DNA of 5,898 bases from Bacteroidales bacterium UBA2861 (GCA_002350615.1 DEFD01000007.1:114928-120825); one strand, 5' to 3'. Shown: positions 1 to 5,454, counted from the stretch's first letter. Translations and numbers: made by a program. Notes: a model not told the origin generated them from the letters alone.

Positions 1-149
1 ACATATCCGGTCTTGGCGATCTTGTTGAGTTCTCCTGTCTGGGTGCCTTCAGAGAAGACATAGTAGAACTTGATATAGCAGAATGCAGCGAGGGCGAGTA
101 TGAGGAGCACGCTCGTCCAGATGATGATTTTTTTTGCTGTCTTTGTCAT
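1..149 (-). CDS. Small membrane-anchored protein, N-terminal part (cut by window edge)
   Basis: The reading frame starts with ATG at 149 and runs off the left edge, giving 49 complete codons. The visible protein begins MTKTAKKIIIWTSVLL and has a short basic N-terminus. One hydrophobic segment follows at about residues 8-26. After it comes an aromatic stretch (YIKFYYVFSEG) and a polar part ending near ELNKIAKTGY. This is the pattern of a single-pass inner-membrane protein with its C-terminus outside, or of an uncleaved signal anchor. It resembles a short conserved Bacteroidales protein that databases sometimes label 6-phosphogluconate dehydrogenase, a label the sequence does not support; this likeness is from memory. 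A -7 promoter box lies just upstream and no Shine-Dalgarno is seen. Function unknown. That it is a real gene is fairly secure from the membrane segment and promoter placement. Confidence 0.7.
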   Translation of the reverse strand, partial: MTKTAKKIIIWTSVLLILALAAFCYIKFYYVFSEGTQTGELNKIAKTGY

Positions 150-169
150 TGTCGATTGTTTTTGTCTCA

Positions 170-177
170 CAAATATA
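170..177 (-). promoter_or_regulatory. Bacteroidota -7 promoter box for the small membrane protein
   Basis: Read on the minus strand this is TATATTTG, an exact match to the TAnnTTTG -7 consensus of the Bacteroidota primary sigma factor. It sits 20 bases before the ATG at 149, leaving a short leader. No convincing -33 TTTG is present at the usual spacing, so the promoter may be weak or need an activator. Confidence 0.5.
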
Positions 178-200
178 GTCAAAATGCGGACAATAATTAT

Positions 201-208
201 TACATTTG
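201..208 (+). promoter_or_regulatory. Bacteroidota -7 promoter box for the esterase gene
   Basis: TACATTTG matches TAnnTTTG and lies 16 bases before the ATG at 225, so transcription would start about 10 bases before the coding region. No clear -33 TTTG is found upstream. Together with the minus-strand box at 170-177 it makes the 150-224 gap a divergent promoter region. Confidence 0.5.
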
Positions 209-224
209 AAAAAATAATATCAGT

Positions 225-1340
225 ATGAAAAGATATCTTGCCTTATTGTTCTCAGCTCTTATTTGCTTGAGCCTTTATGCCGGAAAGAAAACCCAGGTCA
301 ATTTTGTAACAGCGGCTTCTGACGGTAGGATCACATATGTCGGTCGTACCCTTGTCAGCGGCAATGAAGTTTCCTTCGACTGGACAGGTACTTATGTCCG
401 TTTCGCATTTGAAGGCGAGTATCTTGCCTTGAAGATTACAGATACAAAGAAGGATTATTTCAATGTCTGGATTGATCGGCCTATTTCCGGGGGAGATGCC
501 GATAAGGTGGTCGCTTTTGAAGGGAAGGATACTCTTATAGTTCTCTACGATGCCGCTCCCCAGAAGGGCAAGAATAAGTCCCATACCCTCACAATCCAGA
601 AACGCACTGAAGGCGAGCAGGGGAAAGTAACTGTATCTGAGGTTGTTACCCATGGTGCTCTCCTTCAGGCCGAGCCCATGAAGGACCGCTTTATAGAGTT
701 CATCGGAGATTCATATACCTGCGGGTATGGAAGCGAGAACAGTATCTTTTCCGACAAGTTCTCTCCAGAAACTGAGAATCAGAACAAGGCCTACGATGCC
801 ATTCTCGGGCGTTATTTCGATGCGGATATCCATGTAATAGCTCATTCCGGAATGGGAATCAACCGCAACTATAACGACAAGCTTCGCGGCTATACGATGG
901 TCGAAAGGTATCTCAATGTTTTCGACAATGGATTTGACAGAGTTGAGAACGCTCCTCTCTGGACTCCGCTGGTGAAGCCAGATATCACAGTTATCTACCT
1001 TGGCGCCAACGACTTCTCAGCAGGAAGACAGCCTGTCAGGTCCCAGTTCGTCAAAGACTATATCAAGCTTCTAAAAGAGATAAAGGACTATTACGGAGAG
1101 GATCATCCGATTCTCTGCTGCACTTCGAGAATGGAGATATATGACTATGTATCCGACGCTGTCGCCGCATCTGGACTTAAGAAAATCACGGCTGTAAGTA
1201 TCGTTGAGGGCATTTCAGTCAAAGAAGAACTAGGCGCAGCCTCTCATCCCGGCTATCCTGCCCACCGCAAAATCGCAATGGCGTTTGCACCGTACATTGC
1301 TACTCTTACAGGTTGGCCGCTCAGGGACTTTGAAATGTAA
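225..1340 (+). CDS. Secreted SGNH/GDSL esterase, carbohydrate esterase family 2 type
   Basis: This 371-residue protein probably removes acetyl or similar ester groups from a polysaccharide outside the cytoplasm. It starts with a Sec signal peptide (MKRYLALLFSALICLSLYA, cleavage likely after residue 19); the Cys at 14 is not in a good lipobox. Residues about 30-145 form a beta-rich N-terminal domain like the jelly roll of CE2 esterases. The SGNH domain follows. Block I is FIGDSYTCGYG with nucleophile Ser163, block II contains GMGIN (Asn213), block III is LGANDFS (Asn262), and the C-terminal catalytic His is probably His341 in SHPGYPAH. In the known family CE2 enzymes often work with a Ser-His dyad, and no usual DxxH is seen here, which fits. 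Length suits the family. The start follows a -7 box by 16 bases. The gene ends 2 bases from the convergent NamZ-family gene with no terminator between. The natural substrate is not evident from the sequence. Confidence 0.88.
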   Translation: MKRYLALLFSALICLSLYAGKKTQVNFVTAASDGRITYVGRTLVSGNEVSFDWTGTYVRFAFEGEYLALKITDTKKDYFNVWIDRPISGGDADKVVAFEGKDTLIVLYDAAPQKGKNKSHTLTIQKRTEGEQGKVTVSEVVTHGALLQAEPMKDRFIEFIGDSYTCGYGSENSIFSDKFSPETENQNKAYDAILGRYFDADIHVIAHSGMGINRNYNDKLRGYTMVERYLNVFDNGFDRVENAPLWTPLVKPDITVIYLGANDFSAGRQPVRSQFVKDYIKLLKEIKDYYGEDHPILCCTSRMEIYDYVSDAVAASGLKKITAVSIVEGISVKEELGAASHPGYPAHRKIAMAFAPYIATLTGWPLRDFEM

Positions 1341-1342
1341 GT

Positions 1343-2410
1343 CTACTTCATCCTGAAGGGCTGATTGTCGTAGAGGGTGAATTTCTTCGCCTTTCTGATC
1401 CACTTCTGCTCCTCGGTCTTAATGTGCTCCCGGACTATGTCGAAGGTGATTCCGCCTTTGATATATTCCTCGAGTACCGGGTCTGCGAGTTTGATGTAAA
1501 AATCTTGGTCGATCTCGAAGGCAGGGTAGGTCTCTTCGAAATAGCGGATCAGCCTGAGGGTATGCATCAGGGAGTGGTAATTCTCGCCGGGAACGAGAAG
1601 TATCTGATATCCATAGCACCACTGACCGGCATAACGGCCTGTAGAAGGGGTGAATGAGCATGGACGGATATGTGCACCGGGATCGGACGGTATGCTTTCA
1701 AATCGGCTGTGCTTGATGAAGGGGGCTCCGATATACTCGTAAGGCCTTGCAGTTCCTATCGCCGGGGTGATGTTGGTGTTGTTCCAAAGCCCTCCTCCGC
1801 TGTAAAGGTAAGGGGTGAAAAAACCGGGAATGTCAGATGCCGGGGCAATCGTCCATGGCATAAACTCTGTCGAGGCCCCGTTGGCCATGGCCGAGATAAT
1901 ATGAAGAGGAAACTTCGCCCCTATCTCCGTGTAGTATAGGTTGCATAGCTCTCCGAGTGTAAGTCCGTGACGATGAGCTACTTTCGGGACAAACATTTCG
2001 CTAGTGACAGATGGAATGGTGCCTTCAACAACCCTTCCGGCAGGATTGAGATGGTCTACAATGTATAGGGAAGGGGAGTCCTCTCCGAGGAGATTCATTA
2101 TCTCCATCAGGTGCATGACGTCCTTGGTGTAATTGAAGTATCTGACACCGACATCCTGGATTTCAACCACTACTGCGTCCAGACCGGAGATCTCTCCGAT
2201 ATCGAACTGGATATGGTTGGTGCCAGGGGTGAGCTCTGCGTCTCTCGGATTCATGACGGTCTCGAGATTGCCTCTTTCGGAGAATATCTCGTACATCCAC
2301 CTTCCTCTTTCCGTATCCCAGCAGTTTTGGGTACAGAAGCATCCTATTTTTCCTTCATGAAGGGTTCTGTCCAGCTGATCCTGGAGCGGAGTGGTCCTGA
2401 ATGAGAACAT
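1343..2410 (-). CDS. Divergent DUF1343 / NamZ-family (GH171-like) protein
   Basis: The 355-residue protein belongs to the DUF1343 family, whose characterised member NamZ is an exo-beta-N-acetylmuramidase that frees MurNAc from peptidoglycan ends. Family landmarks visible are EIQDVGVRYFNY (83-94), VDHLNPAGRVVEG (118-130), HRHGLTLGELCNLY (146-159), GTARPYEYIGAPF (219-231) and FTPSTGRYAG (253-262). There is no signal peptide, so it is predicted cytoplasmic. It is shorter than usual members (about 390-420 residues). The segment normally carrying the PEHG motif is collapsed to NPRDAEL (54-60), roughly 25 residues are missing before the EIQDVG motif, and the usual WEGTN...SEGRGT reads WNNTN...TPAIGT (209-220). 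The family consensus is from memory. These losses suggest altered or absent hydrolase activity. The ATG at 2410 lies 3 bases after the stop of the upstream glmM-like gene, so the two are probably co-transcribed. Family assignment is secure; function is not. Confidence 0.85.
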   Translation of the reverse strand: MFSFRTTPLQDQLDRTLHEGKIGCFCTQNCWDTERGRWMYEIFSERGNLETVMNPRDAELTPGTNHIQFDIGEISGLDAVVVEIQDVGVRYFNYTKDVMHLMEIMNLLGEDSPSLYIVDHLNPAGRVVEGTIPSVTSEMFVPKVAHRHGLTLGELCNLYYTEIGAKFPLHIISAMANGASTEFMPWTIAPASDIPGFFTPYLYSGGGLWNNTNITPAIGTARPYEYIGAPFIKHSRFESIPSDPGAHIRPCSFTPSTGRYAGQWCYGYQILLVPGENYHSLMHTLRLIRYFEETYPAFEIDQDFYIKLADPVLEEYIKGGITFDIVREHIKTEEQKWIRKAKKFTLYDNQPFRMK

Positions 2411-2413
2411 ACG

Positions 2414-3826
2414 CTAGCCGATGATCTTTTTTGCAAGAGAAATAACCTCAGAGGCAAGAGATTCGGCTTCTTCCATTGTCGGAGCTTCCGAATAAATGCG
2501 GATGATCGGTTCGGTGTTGGACCGGCGGAGATGGACCCATTTCCGCTCGGATTCGAAACTTATCTTGACTCCGTCTATCGTATTGACATCCTCCTTTGCA
2601 TAGGTTGTCTTCATTGTATCCAGGATCTTGTCAATCAAGGCTTTGTCCGATAAGTCAATGCGGTTTTTGGCAATCTGGTACTGGGGATATGTCTTTTTCA
2701 GCTCGGAGACCTTCATCTTCTTATGGGCAAGGTTGGATAGGAAGAGAGCGACTCCGACCATGGCGTCGCGGCCGGTATGAATTGCAGGATAAATAACTCC
2801 TCCGTTTCCTTCTCCGCCTATAAGGGCACCGACCTCGTGCATCTTCGTGGTGACATTCACTTCACCGACTGCGGCTGCATAGTATTTACCTCCATGTGCC
2901 TCGGTGACATCCCTCAGCGCGCGGGTTGAGGAGAGGTTGGATACGGTTGCAATCGGTTTACCTTCTTTCTCGGCTAGGGAGCAGAGGTAGTCAGCAACGC
3001 TTACAAGGGTATATTCCTCGACAAAGGGCTCTCCGTTTTCCATTATGAAGGCGAGGCGGTCCACATCCGGATCTACAGAGATTCCGAGGTCAGCCTTTTC
3101 GCGTACGACAGTTTCTGAGAGGTCTTTGAGATTTGCCGGCAGGGGCTCAGGATTGTGGGCAAAGTCTCCGGTAGGATTGCAATTGAGCTCAATGCAGCGG
3201 ACTCCGAGGCGCTTTAGAAGGCGCGGCATGATAATGCCTCCGACGGAGTTGATCGCATCGAGGACTACAGTAAAATGAGCTGCTTTAATTGCTTCTTTAT
3301 CAACTGCTTCCAATGCGAGTACGGCATCGAGATGCTTATCTGTGAAGTCTTCTTCTTCTACTGTCCCAAGGGCGTCCACCTCGGCGAAGTAGAAATCCTC
3401 AGTCTCTGCAAGGTTTAGAATCGCCTGTCCTTCAGCGGCAGTAAGAAACTCACCCTTATCGTTGAGGAGTTTCAGGGCATTCCACTGCCTGGGATTATGT
3501 GAGGCGGTAAGAATTATGCCTCCGTCGGCTTTGGCGAAGAGAACAGCCATCTCGGTAGTAGGGGTCGAGGCGAACCCGCATTTTACAACATCTACCCCAC
3601 ATGAAATCAACGTCCCTACAACAAGGTTTTCCACCATGTCTCCTGAGAGACGGGCATCTTTCCCTACGACGATCTTATATTTTGAACCGTTCGGGGAAGG
3701 CTTTCTTTGAGGGAGGGTTGCGCAGTATGCGTAGGTGAATTTGACTATATCTATAGGAGTCAGAGATTTACCCGGAGCACCACCTATGGTGCCTCTGATG
3801 CCGGAAATTGACTTTATAAGTGCCAT
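2414..3826 (-). CDS. glmM: Phosphoglucosamine mutase (GlmM-like alpha-D-phosphohexomutase)
   Basis: This cytoplasmic enzyme of 470 residues probably converts glucosamine-6-phosphate to glucosamine-1-phosphate, the step before UDP-GlcNAc in peptidoglycan and LPS synthesis. All four phosphohexomutase signatures are present: TASHNP with the phosphorylated Ser109, the Mg-binding DPDVDR loop (Asp252, Asp254, Asp256), the sugar-binding GEGNGG loop (339-343 core), and the C-terminal phosphate-binding RRSNTEPIIRIY (434-445). The N-terminus MALIKSISGIRGTIGG is typical of Bacteroidota homologues. GEGNGG in place of the proteobacterial GEMSGH is normal in this lineage as I recall it. Length is ordinary and nothing looks broken. 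The start is supported by a -7 box 19 bases upstream; another ATG at 3833 is out of frame. It is the first gene of a tight pair with the NamZ-family gene. Phosphomannomutase or phosphoglucomutase activity cannot be excluded by sequence alone. Confidence 0.92.
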   Translation of the reverse strand: MALIKSISGIRGTIGGAPGKSLTPIDIVKFTYAYCATLPQRKPSPNGSKYKIVVGKDARLSGDMVENLVVGTLISCGVDVVKCGFASTPTTEMAVLFAKADGGIILTASHNPRQWNALKLLNDKGEFLTAAEGQAILNLAETEDFYFAEVDALGTVEEEDFTDKHLDAVLALEAVDKEAIKAAHFTVVLDAINSVGGIIMPRLLKRLGVRCIELNCNPTGDFAHNPEPLPANLKDLSETVVREKADLGISVDPDVDRLAFIMENGEPFVEEYTLVSVADYLCSLAEKEGKPIATVSNLSSTRALRDVTEAHGGKYYAAAVGEVNVTTKMHEVGALIGGEGNGGVIYPAIHTGRDAMVGVALFLSNLAHKKMKVSELKKTYPQYQIAKNRIDLSDKALIDKILDTMKTTYAKEDVNTIDGVKISFESERKWVHLRRSNTEPIIRIYSEAPTMEEAESLASEVISLAKKIIG

Positions 3827-3844
3827 TTGCCATTAATATTTTCA

Positions 3845-3852
3845 CAAAAATA
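3845..3852 (-). promoter_or_regulatory. Bacteroidota -7 promoter box for the glmM pair
   Basis: On the minus strand this reads TATTTTTG, matching TAnnTTTG, and lies 19 bases before the glmM ATG. A leader of about 12 bases is expected. No good -33 TTTG is seen. It is back to back with the tRNA promoter, so 3827-3885 is a compact divergent control region. Confidence 0.5.
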
Positions 3853-3862
3853 GATAAAATAA

Positions 3863-3893
3863 TTTGTATCTTGAAAAAAAACTCTTACCTTTG
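3863..3893 (+). promoter_or_regulatory. Strong Bacteroidota promoter for tRNA-Glu
   Basis: A -33 TTTG (3863-3866) is followed after 19 bases by TACCTTTG (3886-3893), a full match to the TTTG / TAnnTTTG consensus at near-ideal spacing. The expected start point is around 3900, a few bases before the mature tRNA at 3905. It is the best promoter in the window, as expected for a tRNA gene. Confidence 0.75.
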
Positions 3894-3904
3894 CAATCCA
3901 ATCT

Positions 3905-3976
3905 GCTGGGTTCGTATAACGGTTAGTACTCGAGATTCTCAATCTCGCAATAGGAGTTCGATTCTCCTACCCAGTA
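3905..3976 (+). tRNA. tRNA-Glu (anticodon CTC)
   Basis: The sequence folds by hand into a full cloverleaf. The acceptor stem is GCTGGGT with ACCCAGT (first pair a G-U wobble). The D arm is GTAT/GTAC with loop AACGGTTA. The anticodon stem is CGAGA/TCTCG around loop TTCTCAA, giving anticodon CTC at 3938-3940, which reads GAG. The variable loop has four bases (CAAT). The T arm is AGGAG/CTCCT with loop TTCGATT. The discriminator is A3976 and CCA is not encoded. The U11-A24 pair, U13-G22 wobble, A46 and missing base 47 agree with known glutamate identity features in bacteria. A strong promoter precedes it and a hairpin terminator follows. Confidence 0.93.
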
Positions 3977-3982
3977 CAAGAG

Positions 3983-4009
3983 GCTTCTTCGGTTGAAGGA
4001 GCTTTTTTT
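3983..4009 (+). terminator. Rho-independent terminator between tRNA-Glu and rpmE2
   Basis: GCTTCTTC (3983-3990) pairs with GAAGGAGC (3995-4002), 8 pairs with one G-U, around loop GGTT, and seven T follow (4003-4009). It starts 7 bases after the tRNA. Only 21 bases separate it from the rpmE2 ATG, and no -7 box lies in between, so rpmE2 transcription probably depends on read-through. Confidence 0.8.
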
Positions 4010-4030
4010 AAGAAATAAAATAGTAACGAA

Positions 4031-4282
4031 ATGAAAAAAGGAATCCATCCCGAAACCTACCGACTTGTAGCTTTCAAGGATATGTCAAACGAGACCGTAT
4101 TCATTACCCGTTCCTGCGCTCCTACAAAGGAGACCATCGAAGTGGAAGGAGTTGAGTACCCTGTAGTTAAGATAGAGATTTCCAACACCTCTCATCCTTT
4201 CTACACCGGCAAAGTCAAGCTCGTCGATACTGCCGGCCGTGTTGACCAATTCTATCAGAGATACAAGAGCAGAAAGAAATAA
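4031..4282 (+). CDS. rpmE2: Type B 50S ribosomal protein L31
   Basis: This 83-residue protein is a component of the large ribosomal subunit near the central protuberance, where L31 bridges to the small subunit. The sequence MKKGIHPETYR, the central ITRSCAPTKETIEVEG and the C-terminal ISNTSHPFYTGK...VDTAGRVDQFYQRY are the hallmarks of L31 type B. The paired cysteines of the zinc-binding type A form are absent; the single Cys29 is not part of a CxxC. Type B paralogues are usually zinc-independent. Length is standard. The leader is AT-rich with no Shine-Dalgarno, usual in Bacteroidota. The gene lies just behind the tRNA-Glu terminator with no promoter of its own visible, and is followed 21 bases after its stop by a strong terminator, so it is the last gene of a two-gene unit. 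Confidence 0.96.
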   Translation: MKKGIHPETYRLVAFKDMSNETVFITRSCAPTKETIEVEGVEYPVVKIEISNTSHPFYTGKVKLVDTAGRVDQFYQRYKSRKK

Positions 4283-4303
4283 ATTCATTCTGCACCGGAA
4301 GAA

Positions 4304-4335
4304 AAAAGCCCTGTTCCAATCGGATCAGGGCTTTT
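4304..4335 (+). terminator. Rho-independent terminator after rpmE2
   Basis: AAAAGCCCTG (4304-4313) pairs perfectly with CAGGGCTTTT (4326-4335). Inside, after a T-T mismatch, TCC pairs with GGA around loop AATC. The A-tract on one side and T-tract on the other mean it could stop transcription from either strand. It closes the tRNA-Glu / rpmE2 unit. Confidence 0.88.
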
Positions 4336-4482
4336 ATGTTTATGTAGGTGCTGCTCCGAAAAATTTAAGCTTAACTCGAACAGACCTGATCGCCTTCTGG
4401 TGCAAGTACGGATTTCTCGTGGTTTCCTGCGCCACTGGAAAAAGATAAGTTTCTGACTTTCAGAATATTAATATTTTATAGC

Positions 4483-4517
4483 GGCGCAGGTTCCCAGCAT
4501 TTTTTCACACCTGCGCC
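4483..4517. repeat. Inverted repeat, GGCGCAGGT stem
   Basis: GGCGCAGGT (4483-4491) pairs perfectly with ACCTGCGCC (4509-4517), 9 bp around a 17-base loop. The loop contains AGCATTTTTTC, close to AGCATGTTTTC in the reverse complement of the 41-bp repeats downstream. There is no T-tract after it, so it is not a standard terminator. AATATTAATATT lies just upstream (4464-4475). Confidence 0.75.
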
Positions 4518-4555
4518 ACGCTGAGCGACAGGAGAGGTGTTTCGTGGGGCACGGC
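4513..4555. repeat. Degenerate GGAG-GTGTTTCG palindrome overlapping the previous one
   Basis: GCGCCACG (4513-4520) pairs with CGTGGGGC (4543-4550) with one mismatch. The 22-base loop carries GGAGAGGTGTTT, the same core as the CCGTGCC-type elements at 4911, 5362 and 5417, and the right side continues into GGCACGG. Its left arm overlaps the right arm of the hairpin at 4483-4517, so only one of the two can form at a time. ACGGC (4551-4555) can also pair with GCCGT (4572-4576). Confidence 0.5.
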
Positions 4556-4590
4556 AGGCTGTTTCTCCGACGCCGTTTTCTCGAAAATAC

Positions 4591-4631
4591 AATATTCCGG
4601 GGCGAAAACATGCTTCTCCGCCCCCAAGTGC
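4591..4631. repeat. 41-bp direct repeat, copy 1
   Basis: This unit begins AATATTCCGGGGCG and ends CGCCCCCAAGTGC. It is identical to the copy at 4644-4684 except for one T/C difference. Inside, GGGGCG (4599-4604) pairs with CGCCCC (4619-4624) around a 14-base loop. In reverse complement the loop region reads GGAGAAGCATGTTTTCG, similar to the loop core of the CCGTGCC-type palindromes. Confidence 0.85.
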
Positions 4632-4643
4632 GCTTCAACAACT

Positions 4644-4684
4644 AATATTCCGGGGCGAAAACATGCCTCTCCGCCCCCAAGTGC
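4644..4684. repeat. 41-bp direct repeat, copy 2
   Basis: This is the second copy, 53 bases after the first, with a 12-base spacer between copies. 40 of 41 positions match, and the stem GGGGCG/CGCCCC is intact. The only change (C at 4664) lies in the loop. Near identity implies recent duplication or selection on sequence. Two copies and an unequal setting do not make a CRISPR array. Confidence 0.85.
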
Positions 4685-4785
4685 ATCGTCGAACGTCAGA
4701 GGATGGTAAAACTTATGGCTTCACGCCCTCCCTCTTATAGTCAGAAATATCAATTTACCGTGAATAATATCCATGGCCGTTTGCC

Positions 4786-4812
4786 GTACACCCAAGAGGA
4801 ACCATGGTGTAC
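4786..4812. repeat. Inverted repeat, CCGTACACC type, copy 1
   Basis: GTACACC (4786-4792) pairs with GGTGTAC (4806-4812) around a 13-base loop. It shares the string GTTTGCCGTACACCCA with the next element, 4831. CCATGG occurs both at 4771-4776 and 4802-4807, offering an alternative long-range pairing. Confidence 0.65.
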
Positions 4813-4834
4813 AAGAAGTAATCTGAAGTGTTTG

Positions 4835-4865
4835 CCGTACACCCACAGCCTAGCTCTGTGTACGG
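4835..4865. repeat. Inverted repeat, CCGTACACC type, copy 2
   Basis: CCGTACAC (4835-4842) pairs with GTGTACGG (4858-4865), 8 perfect pairs around a 15-base loop. CACAG (4844-4848 region) and CTGTG (4856-4860) allow a shifted alternative. Same orientation as copy 1, about 49 bases downstream of it. Confidence 0.7.
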
Positions 4866-4904
4866 AAAAGACAAAACCAACCAAGAATGTCAATATTCCA
4901 ATAT

Positions 4905-4946
4905 CCTTCCCCGTGCCACCGGAGGGGTGTTTCGCGGCACGGAAGG
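4905..4946. repeat. Inverted repeat, CCGTGCC type, copy 1
   Basis: CCGTGCC (4911-4917) pairs with GGCACGG (4936-4942). Beyond a 2-base bulge the stem continues with CCTT (4905-4908) and AAGG (4943-4946). The loop is 18 bases with core GGAGGGGTGTTTCG. CAATATTCC stands upstream at 4891-4899, as it does before the 41-bp repeats. Confidence 0.75.
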
Positions 4947-5006
4947 GCAATTTTCCTTAGCATTGAAGCCTGCTTGTCGAAGGATTAATACTCAATCACT
5001 TCTAGA

Positions 5007-5057
5007 TTTTTCCCTACCCCCGCCGCCTTAGGGGAAAAGTCATATATCGCTGATATG
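5007..5057. repeat. Two adjacent hairpins, TTTTCCCTA and CATAT stems
   Basis: TTTTCCCTA (5008-5016) pairs with TAGGGGAAAA (5029-5038) apart from one bulged G. Directly after it CATAT (5041-5045) pairs with ATATG (5053-5057) around a 7-base loop. Neither belongs to the sequence families around it. No terminator T-tract follows in either direction. Confidence 0.5.
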
Positions 5058-5190
5058 TAGCAAGATACAGGGCAGGAGCTGCAGACTTGCCAGTGCGTTT
5101 ATATTGCCGGCGAGTGCATGCCTCTCTCTTTCCAATTCCATCACGAGTCTTTTACGTTTCTGGAGCAAGGCTTTTCCACCTTCTCTGTTC

Positions 5191-5217
5191 CAGGTCTACT
5201 TTCAGAGGGGTGACCTG
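5191..5217. repeat. Inverted repeat, CAGGTC type, copy 1
   Basis: CAGGTC (5191-5196) pairs with GACCTG (5212-5217) around a 15-base loop. The left arm lies in TGTTCCAGGTC (5186-5196), repeated exactly at 5283-5293. Confidence 0.55.
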
Positions 5218-5286
5218 TCACAATCAGATTTGGCTGAAACGGCTTTCGAAGGCCTTGTAAGGCCGATTATGTCATTCTTTCATGTT

Positions 5287-5315
5287 CCAGGTCCCCGACC
5301 TAAAAAGAGACCTGG
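5287..5315. repeat. Inverted repeat, CAGGTC type, copy 2
   Basis: CCAGGTC (5287-5293) pairs with GACCTGG (5309-5315) around a 15-base loop. The same left arm can instead form AGGTC-ccc-GACCT (5289-5301), a compact hairpin that excludes the larger one. Confidence 0.6.
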
Positions 5316-5360
5316 CACAATGCTGGTCCGTCACTCGTGTCAATTCATTCATTTCTGTCT

Positions 5361-5396
5361 TCCCGTGCCACAGGGAGTGTGTTTCGTGGTACGGGA
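5361..5396. repeat. Inverted repeat, CCGTGCC type, copy 2
   Basis: TCCCGTGCCAC (5361-5371) pairs with GTGGTACGGGA (5386-5396), 11 pairs with one G-U, around a 14-base loop GGGAGTGTGTTTC core. Compared with copy 1 the stem is longer and one base differs (GGTAC for GGCAC), yet pairing is kept through the wobble. Confidence 0.75.
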
Positions 5397-5413
5397 GGAG
5401 CGATTCCTTTTTT

Positions 5414-5446
5414 ACCGTGCCTCAGGAGGGAGTTTCATGGCACCGG
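5414..5446. repeat. Inverted repeat, CCGTGCC type, copy 3 (weaker)
   Basis: GTGCC (5417-5421) pairs with GGCAC (5439-5443) around a 17-base loop with core GGAGGGAGTTTC. A C-C mismatch limits the outer stem. It starts 18 bases after copy 2 and in the same orientation, so the two look like tandem descendants of one unit. Confidence 0.6.
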
Positions 5447-5454
5447 AGGGTATC

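Noticed and set aside
252..653. 133-residue minus-strand open frame
   Set aside because: It is antisense to the esterase gene, which has a signal peptide and full SGNH motifs.
1419..2404. Several open frames in other frames or on the opposite strand of the NamZ-family gene
   Set aside because: They are shadows of a clearly conserved coding frame, with no motifs of their own.
4591..4684. CRISPR array
   Set aside because: There are only two repeats, the spacer is 12 bases, and no cas gene is in the window.
4537..4960. Short plus-strand open frames in the first palindrome cluster
   Set aside because: They consist largely of translated direct repeats and hairpin arms and show no family resemblance.
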